Below are positions 9,504 to 22,100 of a stretch of 64,000 nucleotides of DNA, piece by piece. Both the position numbers and the translations under genes were made by a program. Positions within the stretch are counted from its first letter, which is position 1. Every line of letters starts with the position of its first letter. The DNA lies in NCBI RefSeq assembly GCF_017565765.1, contig NZ_JAGDYP010000006.1:62001-126000 (forward strand), read 5' to 3'. The stretch comes from Capnocytophaga bilenii. GTDB taxonomy: Bacteria > Bacteroidota > Bacteroidia > Flavobacteriales > Flavobacteriaceae. The notes under the pieces are model-generated. The model was given only the letters and a program-made list of their open reading frames with translations. It was not told where the DNA came from and did no database searches.

Positions 9504-9541
9504 TTTTGAATTTTGAATTGAGAATTTTGAATTGAGAATTT

Positions 9542-12500
9542 ATGATAAAAAACTTTATAAACAGACCGGTGCTATCAACAGTTATCTCTATACTGATAGT
9601 GATTTTGGGACTATTGGGGATAAACTCGCTTCCGGTGTCGCAATACCCTGATATTGCACCTGTAACGGTATCGGTAAACGCTAACTACGGGGGAGCTAAT
9701 GCCGAAACGGTACTAAAATCGGTAGTGATACCTTTGGAAGAGCAAATCAATGGGGTGGAAAATATGGACTATATCACCTCATCGGCATCTAATAATGGCT
9801 CGGCTAATATTACGGTTTACTTTAAAAACGGTACTAATGCTGACAATGCAGCGGTATTGGTGCAAAACCGCGTATCGTATGCGAATGCTATCCTTCCTGC
9901 CGAAGTGAAACAAGCGGGGGTAACAGTAGAAAAACGAGAGGCTGGGCAGCTGATGTTCCTTACTTTCTTTTCTGAAAATCCTGAATACAACGAAACTTAC
10001 TTAGAGAACTACTTAAATATCAATATTATTCCTGCTCTTAAACGTATTTCGGGGGTGGGCGATGCTGATGAATTTGGTGGTAAAAACTACTCTATGCGGA
10101 TATGGCTTGACCCTCAGAAACTACAAGCCTATAAACTGAATCCTACCGAAATAACGGCTGCCATCTCGGCAGAGAGCTTGGAAGCTGCGGCGGGTACGCT
10201 GGGGCAAAATAGCGGTAGTGCTTACGAATACACTATTAAATATAAAGGGAAATACAACAAGGTAGAAGAATACGAGAATATCGTAATTAAAGCCCTTGAC
10301 GGGGGGCGTGTGCTTCGCCTTAAAGATGTGGCTGAGGTGGAGCTTGATGCATTTAACTACACAAGTTTTTCGGAAAGCAAAGGGCGTGTGGCTATAGCAA
10401 TGGGTATTTCGCAAACCCCTGGTGCTAATGCTCACGCTGTGGTGCAGAATATAGAAAAGTACCTTAAATCTATAGAAAAAGAATTGCCTGAGGGGGTTAC
10501 TTATTCTATCAACTTTAATGTGAATACCTTTTTGAATGCGGCTATTTCTAAGGTAGTTTCTACACTTTTAGAGGCTTTTCTTTTGGTGTTCTTGGTGGTA
10601 TTTTTATTTTTACAAGATTTTCGCTCTACGCTTATTCCGGCAATTGCGGTGCCTGTATCTATCGTGGGTACCTTCTTCTTCCTCAACCTTTTTGGTTACT
10701 CTATCAATATGCTTACGCTCTTTGCCTTAGTACTTGCCATAGGTATTGTGGTGGATGATGCCATAGTGGTGGTTGAGGCGGTGCACGCCAAAATGGAACA
10801 TACTCACGAAAAAGCTAAACCTGCTACTATTTCGGCAATGAACGAAATTACAGGGGCTATTATTTCTATTACCCTCGTAATGGCAGCGGTGTTTGTGCCT
10901 GTAACTTTTATTGAAGGAACTACAGGGGTGTTCTACAAACAATTTGGGGTTACGCTTATTATTGCGATTGTTATTTCGGCAATAAACGCGCTTACCCTTA
11001 GCCCTGTGCTTTGCTCGCTTTTCTTGAAGCCTCACGGTGATAAGGCGTACGAAGAAAAGTCGTGGTTGGGTAAATTTTTCTACAAGTTTAACGTAGCTTT
11101 TAATGCTGCTACGCTTAAGTACGGACAAACTTTTACTTTCTTCTTGCGCCATAAATGGGTAACCTTAGTGCTTTTTGCTATTGCAGGGGGGGGGATTTAC
11201 TTTGCTAACAAAAATATGCAAACGGGCTTTGTACCCAATGAAGACCAAGGCTTTGTGCTAATGGACTTATCTATGATTCCTGGTGCCTCTATGGAACGGG
11301 TAGCAAATGAGATGCGCCAAGTGAGTAATGAACTGAACGATATTGAAGGGGTTGAGAACTTTACTTTTGTGGTAGGGCGCGGTATGCTATCGGGAGCGGG
11401 TAGCAATAATGGTATGGGCTTTTTTAAACTTAAACCTTTTGAAGAGCGCGCCAAAGATCCTCAGCAAAGTATAGGGGCTATCATACAAAAGGCTTTTGTG
11501 GTAGCATCTAAGGTAAAAGATGCTCAAATAGTGTTTTTCCAACCGCCGGCAGTATCGGGCTTTGGTATGGGAGCTGGGGTGTCGTTTAACCTACTGAACA
11601 AATCAGGGGCTGATGTAACTGAAATTAATAAAACGGCACAAGAGTTTATGGGAGCGCTTGATGCGCGTCCTGAAGTGAAGTACTCTAAAACGTCATTCAA
11701 TACGGACTACCCTCAGTATCAGTTGGATATAAACGTAGAGCGCGCTATGCAGTCGGGGGTATCGGTGAGCACCGTACTCTCTACCTTGCAAAATTATATA
11801 GGGGGATATTACGCTACTGACTTTACTCTCTACGGGAAACAATATAGGGTAATGGTGCAAACGCTTCCTGAAGCTCGTAAAAATGTGAATAGCCTCAGCG
11901 GTATGTTTGTGCGTACTGCTAATGGTGAAATGGCGCCTCTTTCGGAATACGTGAGTTTGAAGCGCGTGTTTGGTCCTCAGGCTATTAGTCGTTATAACCT
12001 TTATACTTCGGTGGATATTTCGGCTGCTAACAACGAAGGTTATAGTACTGGTGATGTGGTGAAAGCGGTGCAAGAAGTTGCAGCCCAAACGCTAAACGCT
12101 AACTACGGCATTGACTTTACTGGGCTTACTCGTGAGGAACAAAATGCGGGTTCGCAAACTCTCCTTATTTTTATACTCAGTTTGGTGTTTACGTACTTTA
12201 TCCTTTCGGCACAATACGAAAGTTACTTATTGCCGCTATCGGTACTGATGTCGTTGCCTTTTGGTATTTTTGGGGCGTATTTTGGTCAGTGGTTGTTTGG
12301 ATTGGAAAACAATATTTACTTCCAAATTTCGCTGATAATGCTCATTGGTCTTTTGGCAAAGAATGCTATTTTGATAGTAGAATTTGCGGTGCAACGCAGG
12401 CGAATGGGTGAAAGTCTCTCTAAAGCGGCGATAAATGCGGCAATGGCGCGTTTGCGTCCTATCTTGATGACTTCTTTTGCGTTTATCGTTGGTTTGTTGC

Positions 12501-12700
12501 CGCTGGTGTTTGCTACGGGTGTGGGAGCTGCTGGTAACCGCTCGGTAGCTACGGGGGCAGCAGTGGGTCAGCTGATAGGTACTTTCTTTGGTTTGATAGT
12601 GATACCTGTGCTTTTTGTGATTTTCCAAGACTTACAAGAGCGTATTTCGGGGAAACCTAAAAAAGATGAGATATTTGCGACTCCTACGGAGGAATTTTAA
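9542..12700 (+). CDS. RND family multidrug efflux pump (AcrB/HAE1-like permease)
   Basis: This 1,052-residue protein has the usual length of HAE1 pumps. It starts MIKNFINRPVLSTVISILIV, the first of twelve membrane helices. Proton-relay aspartates are visible in LAIGIVVDDAIVVVEAVHAK (about residues 398-417). Two large periplasmic porter/docking loops lie at about 40-335 and 560-860, and the C-terminal helices include LIMLIGLLAKNAILIVEFAV. It exports hydrophobic compounds by proton antiport as a trimer with the two preceding gene products. The 38-bp gap before the ATG consists of repeated TTTTGAATT units. The strong hairpin at 12800-12837 probably ends the operon. The exact drug range cannot be assigned. 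Confidence 0.97.
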   Translation: MIKNFINRPVLSTVISILIVILGLLGINSLPVSQYPDIAPVTVSVNANYGGANAETVLKSVVIPLEEQINGVENMDYITSSASNNGSANITVYFKNGTNADNAAVLVQNRVSYANAILPAEVKQAGVTVEKREAGQLMFLTFFSENPEYNETYLENYLNINIIPALKRISGVGDADEFGGKNYSMRIWLDPQKLQAYKLNPTEITAAISAESLEAAAGTLGQNSGSAYEYTIKYKGKYNKVEEYENIVIKALDGGRVLRLKDVAEVELDAFNYTSFSESKGRVAIAMGISQTPGANAHAVVQNIEKYLKSIEKELPEGVTYSINFNVNTFLNAAISKVVSTLLEAFLLVFLVVFLFLQDFRSTLIPAIAVPVSIVGTFFFLNLFGYSINMLTLFALVLAIGIVVDDAIVVVEAVHAKMEHTHEKAKPATISAMNEITGAIISITLVMAAVFVPVTFIEGTTGVFYKQFGVTLIIAIVISAINALTLSPVLCSLFLKPHGDKAYEEKSWLGKFFYKFNVAFNAATLKYGQTFTFFLRHKWVTLVLFAIAGGGIYFANKNMQTGFVPNEDQGFVLMDLSMIPGASMERVANEMRQVSNELNDIEGVENFTFVVGRGMLSGAGSNNGMGFFKLKPFEERAKDPQQSIGAIIQKAFVVASKVKDAQIVFFQPPAVSGFGMGAGVSFNLLNKSGADVTEINKTAQEFMGALDARPEVKYSKTSFNTDYPQYQLDINVERAMQSGVSVSTVLSTLQNYIGGYYATDFTLYGKQYRVMVQTLPEARKNVNSLSGMFVRTANGEMAPLSEYVSLKRVFGPQAISRYNLYTSVDISAANNEGYSTGDVVKAVQEVAAQTLNANYGIDFTGLTREEQNAGSQTLLIFILSLVFTYFILSAQYESYLLPLSVLMSLPFGIFGAYFGQWLFGLENNIYFQISLIMLIGLLAKNAILIVEFAVQRRRMGESLSKAAINAAMARLRPILMTSFAFIVGLLPLVFATGVGAAGNRSVATGAAVGQLIGTFFGLIVIPVLFVIFQDLQERISGKPKKDEIFATPTEEF

Positions 12701-13080
12701 TTGTGAATTTTGAATTGTGAATTTTGAATTTTGAATTGGGCACAAGCTGCAAGCCGGGTAGGGGCGATTGGCAAATCGCCCTCACAAAATGCGCCACACA
12801 CTTTGGCAAACTTTCAGAGTTTGCCAAAGTTTTTTTTAATCCTCACCCCCATGAATTATGAATTGGGCACAAGCTGCAAGCTTGCGCCAGCGGACGAACC
12901 TTGAGCGAAGCTTGAGCGAAGGATGAGCGAAGGATGAGCGAAGGAAAGTCAGCGAGCTGGCGCAGCTGAGTATGTGACGAAGGAGAATTTTGAATTGGGC
13001 ACAAGCTGCAAGCTTGCGCCAGCGGGGCAGTTGTGCTGTGTAAAGAGAATTTTGAATTGGCAGAAAAAAAGTGTGAAAAT
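12701..13080. repeat. Mosaic intergenic repeat block between RND operon and giant adhesin
   Basis: No gene was seen. The block contains, in order: TTTTGAATT runs; a truncated copy of the GGGCACAAGCTGCAAG repeat (12738-12755); a perfect 8-bp stem GGGCGATT/AATCGCCC (12762-12781); the CTTTGGCAAA terminator hairpin (12800-12837); a full repeat copy (12861-12892); a GAGCGAAGGA/GTATGTGACGAAGG segment (about 12894-12983); and another full copy (12993-13026). The same elements occur at 6445-6745 in a different order, so the block looks built by repeated insertion or recombination of short modules. Confidence 0.8.
12800..12837 (+). terminator. Rho-independent terminator of the RND efflux operon
   Basis: The hairpin ACTTTGGCAAACT...AGTTTGCCAAAGT has a short TTCAG-type loop and is followed directly by seven more T residues. 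It is 100 bp after the pump stop codon. The same CTTTGGCAAA/TTTGCCAAAG stem is reused as a terminator elsewhere in the window. Confidence 0.8.
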
Positions 13081-13081
13081 A

Positions 13082-13113
13082 TTTGGCTGATTGAAAAAAT
13101 GTTACTACCTTTG
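13082..13113 (+). promoter_or_regulatory. Bacteroidota-type promoter for the giant adhesin
   Basis: TTTG at 13082-13085 and TACCTTTG at 13106-13113 are separated by 20 bp, matching the Bacteroidota TTTG-N19-21-TAnnTTTG consensus. It predicts a leader of roughly 55-70 nt before the adhesin start codon. Confidence 0.7.
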
Positions 13114-13174
13114 TGGCTTGAAATAAATTGTTTTATTTACGACTGAATATATTATTAAAATTCTAACAAACCAG

Positions 13175-16100
13175 ATGAATTATCTAACGATGAAAAGGAA
13201 TTTACTTACAGTAATACTCTTGATTATAAGCACTTTAGGGGCTATGGAGTATGCGGTAGGACAAACGTTGCCTAAGGCGAGTATATTGCGCCAAGTGGGC
13301 TGTGGAACAGGAACTGATGCTGGTAAAGCAGAGGTGATTGTGACTGTAGACCAAGATAATACGAGTAATTATACGTATAATTTTGGTAATGGTTATAGCT
13401 CAAGTAATAGGGCTTGGCTTGACCCAGGTACTCGCACTATAGCTGTGCGCCGTAATGATAACAAACAATATAGTGTTACTATTACAATTCCTGGCAGAAC
13501 AGCTACTCCTACTATTACGCCTGCAATTACTTACAATTGTAATGGTACTACTGCCGATGTACGCCTAATAAACGACCAAGGTACTTATAACTATACTTAT
13601 GTATATAACGGACAACCCCAAAGTAACCCTTATTTTAGGAATCTTACAGTGGGACAACAACATACTATAACGGTAAAATATACTCCTGCTCCTTCAGCAG
13701 TAAATAAAACAATTGTATTTTACGATGATTTTGGGGTGAAAGATGCTAATAGTCCTCAAAAATCTGTAAGTAGCCCTTATGTAAATAAAGGGGTGTACTT
13801 TGACCCTCTTGATGGTACAGGTATACAAACACGTCCTATAGACAACGCTACACGAAGCTATAACTTGACGGTAGACTCTTCGTATGCTATTGCTACGACT
13901 GCAGACATTTCATTTTTGAATAGTGCTTATTGGTGGTATGTGTGTAACGACAAGGATGGCAATCCTAATGGTCGTTTTTTGTGGTATAATGCGAATATTA
14001 CCGATGCTGAAAACGCTACCTTCAAGAAGAACGTGGCGTACAAGCGCCAAGCTACTATACAACCCGGTAAGCCTGTACAATTTACAGCCTATGTATATAA
14101 CCCTGTAAAAAATACAGTACCACAAGACCAACGTGTACAAGCTCAGTTACAGATATTTAGGACTGAAACTGATGCGATGAACAATACTAACCCTATTTAT
14201 ACTACTAGCAATATTATTCCTCATATGTTATCTAAAAACAATCAAACAGGTAATGATTGGATAGCATTAGAAACTATAGCAAATACACTTCCTACTGATA
14301 CTTCTCTTTGGTTTGTAGTGCGTTTTGATGCGCCTGGAACTACAGGGAATGATATAGCGATTGATAATATTTCGGTTACCCAACCTGCAGATACTTGTGA
14401 AACTTCTATGGATATAGCTGTGAATGTAAGCAGCAATACCAATACTTTTTCTACTACAGTAAGTTATGCTACTTGTAATGCTACTACGGGTATAGTAACC
14501 GTAAATGCTTCGGATACTACTAATTACGATTATACTTATAGTTTAGATGGGCAAGTAGCTCAAACTAATAAGGTGTTTAATGGGGTAGCAGTAGGGGTAC
14601 ATACAATAACAGTAAATGCTACACCTAAAGGAGCTAAAATACTCTTTAAAGAAGATTTTGGTTCAGGAGACCCTTATAGATTACCTGAAACAGTGGTTCC
14701 TAAACCTTTTGTGTGTCGTGATCAACTATTTGGATATCCTGCTGATATTCCTGCTGAAGGGCATTACCAAGTTGCTAACCACGATAACCTTACTCCAATG
14801 ACAGGGTGGGGGTGGAAACCTGTAAAAAGTCACGGTGATAATAGCAATACAGGACGCTTTTTAGCATTTAACTATGGGGCTAATGCTAATAGAACATTTT
14901 ACCAGCAAGATATAAATATAGAGCCTAACAAGCCTGTTACTTTACAATATTATGTACTGAATATAGATGCATATGCGCTGCCTAATATTAGTACAGTATT
15001 TATAGATAAAGCTACAAACCTTCCTATAGCAGGCTCTTCAAAAACTTCAGGAGTATTGCCAGGTCGTACTAATCCTGCATATAGCCCAAGTGATTGGTAT
15101 TTGGTAACACATACTTTTAACCCTGGTAATGCTACTACTATTCAATTACAATTTACTGATTTGATTAATAGTGAAGCTTCTAACGACTTTGCGATAGATG
15201 ATATTCTTGTTACACAAGCCTATGAGGCTTGTACAGTAACGCTTACAACTACTGTAACTACGCCGGTGTCTCGTGCGTTTGCGGGGGTTACGAAGTTGAT
15301 AGGTTGTGGTACAGGACTAAATGCTAATAAGGCTGAAGTGCAAGTTACGAATATAGAAGGAGGAACAGCTCCTTATGAATACCAATTTGGTACGGGCGCT
15401 AGTTGGGTTACTACTAATACGGGCTGGCTAGATGCGGGTACGCATACGGTTTCGGTACGCAATGCGGGTACTGCGGGCTGTGTATATAGTATGAGCGTAA
15501 CCGTACCAGCAGCTTTGGCAGTACCTGTGATAAAAACAGAGGTGTTCTACGATTGCGATGGTAAACCTACGCTACAAGTAGGAGTACAAAACCCTATAGA
15601 AGAGCTTACTTATCTTTATAAATTGGATAATGGTGCCTTTACAACTACTTATATATTTACCGATATTAGTACAGGTACGCACGAAGTGAGTGTGAAGTAT
15701 AGCTATCGTGAGATTTCTTCACCTTATATTCTGATGAAAGAAGATTTTGGCAAAGGAGACCCAACCTCTAATAGTTGGGTAGATACAAACTACTTTACTT
15801 TCAAAGATCCTCGTACAGCGGGAATTATTCAAGCTGAATATACAGTAGCCGCTTATAAAGATTTTATTGCACCTACAGCTTATGCAGCTCTTAGAGCACC
15901 TTATTGGCCTGGAGCACCAGCTTCTTATTGGAGAGAGCCTCTTAAAGGTACTACTACAGGAGGTAATGATGACCGTTATTTGTATGCTGATATGTCACAA
16001 GCTACTTATAACAAGATATTTTTGGAAAAAGAAGTAACTATTGACCCCAATAGCCCAATAGAGTTTAGTTTCCAATTGGCAAGCTGTGATGGGAATGGTA

Positions 16101-19100
16101 TTTATTCAGGCAGAGAGTTGTCTCACCCTAATATGCAGATTAAGATTGTAGATGCTGCTAATCCAGCTACTCAGATAGCAGCGATTTCTTCAGGATCTAT
16201 TCCACACGATGGTCAGTGGCATCTTATCTCATCAAGAAATTTGGGAACACTGAATCCTAATGGAGTTTCGCATATTAAGATTCAGTTTATAAATCTTGAG
16301 CAAGATGATTTTGGTAATGATATTGCTATTGATGATATTACAGTATGGCAAGCTCCAGTTGCTTGTGGGCAAGTGGTTTCTAGCACTCTTAACGTTACAG
16401 ATAAGCCTGCAGGAGCTACTTTTACGGCGGCTCAATTGGGTTGTGCTAATACTAATGGTACGATAGTTATAACAGCTTCACCTACTACGGGGTATATTTA
16501 TACTTATACATTACAAGGTGGTACGGCTACTAGTGTAAATACTTTTAGGAATTTATCATTTGGTACGCATACCTTTACTATAAACTATGCGCCTATAACC
16601 AATACGCTTGTATTGTTAAATGAAGATTTTGGTGAGGGTACCGATGCTGTGAAGAGTTTTTATGCAGGTAAGAATTTATACTTTAACACAAATAAACCGG
16701 GGACTTATATTGCTTATAATGCAAATGGGCAGTCACGTGCTCATACACTTTCGTTAGAAGAATATGAATATACGATAGCACATCAGTTAATTGATAATAA
16801 TGGTAATTGGAATGTTCCTATAGATAGGAGTGGCAATGCTAATGGTAGGAAACTATTTGTGAATCCTACTACTATGACGCAACAAGACTTGTACTTGCGA
16901 CAAGTAAGCGTATTGCCTAACAAATCGTTGAAGTTTTCGGCACAATTCTTCAATTTGCTAAAAAATGCAGGAACAGAACCTATTGTACAATTGGCTGTTT
17001 ACGATAAAGAAGGAGGTAACCTAATTAGCCAGACATCGCCATATGCTGTGCCACATTCAACAAATGGTAATGATTGGTATCAACAATTGTTGACACTTAC
17101 AGATAGCCAAGTAGGAGCTCGCACTTCGTTGTATGTAGTGGTTAGAATGTTGAGCACTATACCAGGAGGACACGACTTGGCGATAGATGATATTTTGGTA
17201 ACACAAAATTTAGCGACTTGTTCGGCTACCATTACAGCGACAGTGTCTTCGGGGGTAACGCGTGCGTTTGCGGGGGTTACGAAGCTAATAGGTTGTGGTA
17301 CAGGACTAAATGCTAATAAGGCTGAAGTGCAAGTTACCAATATAGAAGGAGGAACAGCTCCTTATGAATACCAATTTGGTACGGGCGCTAGTTGGGTAGC
17401 GAGCAATACGGGCTGGCTTGATGTGGGTACGCATACGGTTTCGGTACGCAATGCAGGTAGCATAGGCTGTGTATATAGTATGAGCGTGAATGTACCAGCA
17501 GCTTTGGCAGCACCTGTGATAAAAACAGAGGTGTTCTACGGCTGCGATGGTAAACCTACACTACAAGTAGGCGTACAAAGCCCTGTAAACGAACTTACTT
17601 ATCTTTATAAATTAGATAACGGCGCCTTTACAACTACTAGTGTTTTTGCAAATGTTAGTAGCGGTACACACCAAGTGAGTGTGAAATATGAATATAGAGA
17701 TACGCCTTCGCCTATGGTATTATGGCGTGAAGATTTTGGTACAGGCGATCCTGCTCCTAATTCTTCAGTGAATGCGACTGATTTTACTTATAAAGACCCA
17801 AGAGTAGATAATCTTTGGGCAGTAGGACGCTATACAGTAGCAGGGTATAAAGATTTGATAGCACCAACACCTTTTGGTACTTCACGTATGCCTTTCTATC
17901 ATCCTACTACAGCACCTAATGCTATTTTTAGAGAACCTCCCAAAGGAACAACTACAGGAGCTCCTGATGACAGAATTCTATATGTAGATATGGCATCTGC
18001 TTATATAGGAAAAGTATTTATGGAAAAAGAGGTGGATATACACCCAACTAATCCTATAGAATTTGGTTATCAAATACAAAATGCGAATGGGCCTAATGCT
18101 TTGCCAAGAAAATTGGAAGAGCCTAATATGCAAATCAAGATAGTAGATGCTAATAATCCATCGAATGTATTGAGAACTATCAGCTCAGGAAAAATACCTA
18201 ATGATGGACAATGGCATTTGGTATCATCTAGAGAATTAGGAGCTATTAATCCTAATGGAGTGAGCCGTGTAAAAATACAATTTGTAAACATAGAGCCTGA
18301 TGATTGGGGGAATGATTTTTATTTAGATGATATTACTGTGTATCAAGCTCCAGTTGCTTGTGGGCAAGTAGTATCTATAACACAAAATATTACTGATAAT
18401 CCTGTAGGGGTAGCTAGTTTTACGGCGGCTCAATTGGGTTGTGGTGGTATTGATGGTACGGTAGTGGTAACGGCTTCGCCTACTACGGGTTATGTTTATA
18501 CTTATACATTACAAGGTGGTGGTACGGCTACTAGTGTAAATACTTTTGCTAATTTGTCATTTGGTACGCATACCTTTACTATAAACTATGCACCTGTAAC
18601 CAATACGCTTGTATTGCTAAACGAAGATTTTGGTGAAGGTACTGATGCTGTGAAGAGTCCTTATGTAGGTAAGAACTTGTATTTCAATGAGAATACACTT
18701 TCTGCTTATACGGCTTATAATGGTAATAAGCAAAGTATGAATCACCCTGCTAATACTTATCTTATGGAAGGTGAGTATACTATAGCAAGCAATATGGTGA
18801 GACTTAGCGGTGATTGGACAGTGCCAACAGACCGCTCAGGAAAAGCAAATGGTAGGAAACTATTTATAGATGGTATTGTAAGTGTTCCTGAACAAGAGAT
18901 ATACACACGTGAAGTAAGTATAGCACCGAATTTGCCACTTACTTTTACTACTGATTTTTATAATTTAGTACATAATGCGTCAGTACCTTCGGTTAATAAT
19001 CCGAGGGTGAATATAGCGCTTTACGAGAGTGAAGCATCGTATAAGAACGGCAGTGTCCCATTGGCACAATCGGCTATAGAAGAATTGTTGTCGGTAGGTA

Positions 19101-22100
19101 ATCAGTGGAAAACGCATACTCTTACTCTTACAGCAGGTGATGTAGGGACACGTACCCGAATATATGCAGTAGTGAAGATGCATAATGTGATAAATTCTGG
19201 TCACGATTTGACGATTGATAATATTCGCATTACGCAGTCTATAGGTTGTGAAGCTACCGTTACGGCAACTGTACTACCTGGGGTAACGCGAGCTTTTGCA
19301 GGAGTTACTCAATTGATAGGTTGTGGCACTGAAGAGAATGCTGATAAGGCACAAGTGCGAGTATCAAACGTTGAAGGAGGAACAGCTCCTTATGAATATC
19401 AATTTGGTGTAGGGGAAGCTTGGGTAACTACCAACACAATGTGGTTGGAAGCGGGTACTTATACCGTATCGGTACGTAGCAATGGCGGTGTAGGCTGTGT
19501 GTTTAGTACTAAAGTGGTAGTTCCTGAAAAATTGGGTACGCCTACGGTTACTACTCAGGTGCAGTACGATTGCGAAGGTAAAGGTATACTTACCGTAGGG
19601 ATAGAAAATCCTGACCCAGCATTGCGCTATTGGTTTAGCCTGAACGGCGAAGCTTATACTACTACCTATATATTTACGGGCTTGACCAGCGGTACACAAT
19701 ACCTGAGTGTAAAATACGATTATATCACTCCGCCACAATCGGTATTGTTGTTTAAAGATGATTTTGGCAACGGAGCTCCTACGGCACTGCCGGGTCCTGC
19801 AAGTGATTATAGTTTGACCTTTGGAAATTTCCCTAATTTACCTTCAGGTTATTATCAAGTTGTAAGTCAGGCAGATGCACCTACCTATTGGGCAATATTA
19901 ACGCCTTTTGGTAGTTGTGCGATGGGTAATCCATCGGGTGTAGATAAACGTTGGGTATCGGTATACGACCATACTTCAAGAGGTACAGATGCTACTGGAC
20001 GTTTCTATATGTCGGACTTTAGAGGTAACCAAACAGATGGAGATTTGTTCTACAAGCGCGAAGTGAGCGTGTTACCAGGTTCGGATATTAGTTATGAGTT
20101 CTATGCAATGAACTTGTTCCGTGGAGATAGTACAGAATCACCTTTTGTGCCAGGGCAACACGCTTTGAAACCTAATGTGGTGGTACGCTTGGTAGCCCCT
20201 AATGGTACCGTAGTAACCAGCACAACTACAGGTGAGATGCCATATTCGGTTTGTGCTACTAACGTGGAAGCGAACTTAAACAACTGGCGCAAATACGAAG
20301 GCAAGCTAAATGTGGGTACTTATACGAAATTGACTGTAGAAATTAGGTCGGTGGGTAGTGCGTCACACGCTTGGGGTAATGATATGGCGATAGATGACAT
20401 TACGGTGCTTATGACACCTAAGTCGTGCGGGCAATACCACAATGTAGATACAGATGTGATTGCTACGGATCGTGTAGTGCCACAATTTACGGTGAGCAGG
20501 ACGATAGACTGTGCTACAGGCAAAGGCGGTTTTGTAGTAACTCCTACTCTTACCACAGGCTATACATATACATATACTTTGGGTAGTACTACTGTTACGG
20601 GTACTATAGCTACCTTTACAGGGCTAAGCTTTAGTGATACTACGCATACAATAACAGTTCAGTACCAAAGTGTTAGCAAAACAGTAACCGTACTAAAAGA
20701 AGATTTTGGTGCAGGTGTAGAAGCAGTGAAGAATGCGTATGTAGGCAAAGACTTGTATTTCAACAATAATACAACAGGAGCTTATACAGCATATAATGCA
20801 AAAGGACAATCGCGAGCACACGTGGCTGGAGCAATGCTTGCAGTAGATGAATATACAGTAGTTAATGCATTGAGTTTGCATACCCCAGATTGGCGTAGTC
20901 CTTCGGATAAATCGGGTGATGCGAATGGTAGAAAGCTTTATGTAGATGGTTCGGCATCAGCGATTAAGCAAGATATATATACGCGTAAGCTATCGGTACG
21001 TCCTAATACAGCACTTACCTTTACAGCTGATTTTTACAACTTGGTACAAGCAGATTTGGTAGCACCAGCTAATAATACGGCAGCTAACTATCCACAAGTA
21101 CAATTGCAGTTATACGAAAGTGAAACGGCTTATAATGCGCCAGGAGCTACACCCATACATTCAGATAATATATATGCTGTAACACCAGCTACAAGTTTGA
21201 ATGATTGGCGTACGAGGTCAATAACACTTACTGATACTCAGGTAGGAGGTAGAACAGAGTTTTACGCTGTAGTACGTATGCATAATGTAATAAATGCAGG
21301 ACACGACTTGGTAGTGGATAACATTATAGTTACACAAGAATTACCAGCGTGTGTGGTAACGCTTACGGCTACACTTACTAACGAGGGCTTGCGTACGCCT
21401 ACCCTAAGTGTACCCGCTGATATAGATATTTTATGTGTATCGGCAACTGCTACAACTGCAGTGGCTAACTGGATAGCACAAGCTACGGCTACAGATACTA
21501 ACTGCGATGTAGCGGCAACCGTAACAGCTACTTACACCTATACAGGTAGCTTATGCAATGCAGGTAGTGTAACAGTAACCTTTACAGCAACAGGTACTTT
21601 TGGTAATATTACTACTAAAACGGCAGTAATAAACTTTATAAAAACTCCTCTTGTTGTTACCCCAACGGTATTGCAAGTGCCCGATAACACTACGGGCGGC
21701 ACTACCAGCAGTGTAATACCTAATATCACTTTGGGAGGGGTAACCAGCCCAAGTGTAAATTCGGTAACGATAACCTTTAGTGGTTTGCCATCGGGGGTAA
21801 CCAGCACAACCGGAGGACGCTTGGTAGTAGCGCCTAATACGCCAGCGGGGGTACATAGCATTAGCTATATGGTGTGTGAAGTTGCTAACAGCAATAACTG
21901 CAAGACAGTAACGGCAACCCTTATCATAGGAGCGGCAACGCCTACAGTGGGTGCTAATACGTTTACTGCTACAACCAATACCCGTACAGTAATACCAGGG
22001 GTAATAGGTAATATACTTACGGGAGCTACCGTAGGTACACGTACTGCGACCGCAGGTGTGGGCGGTAATGTAAGTATTACGCTTACCCATACGCCTACAA

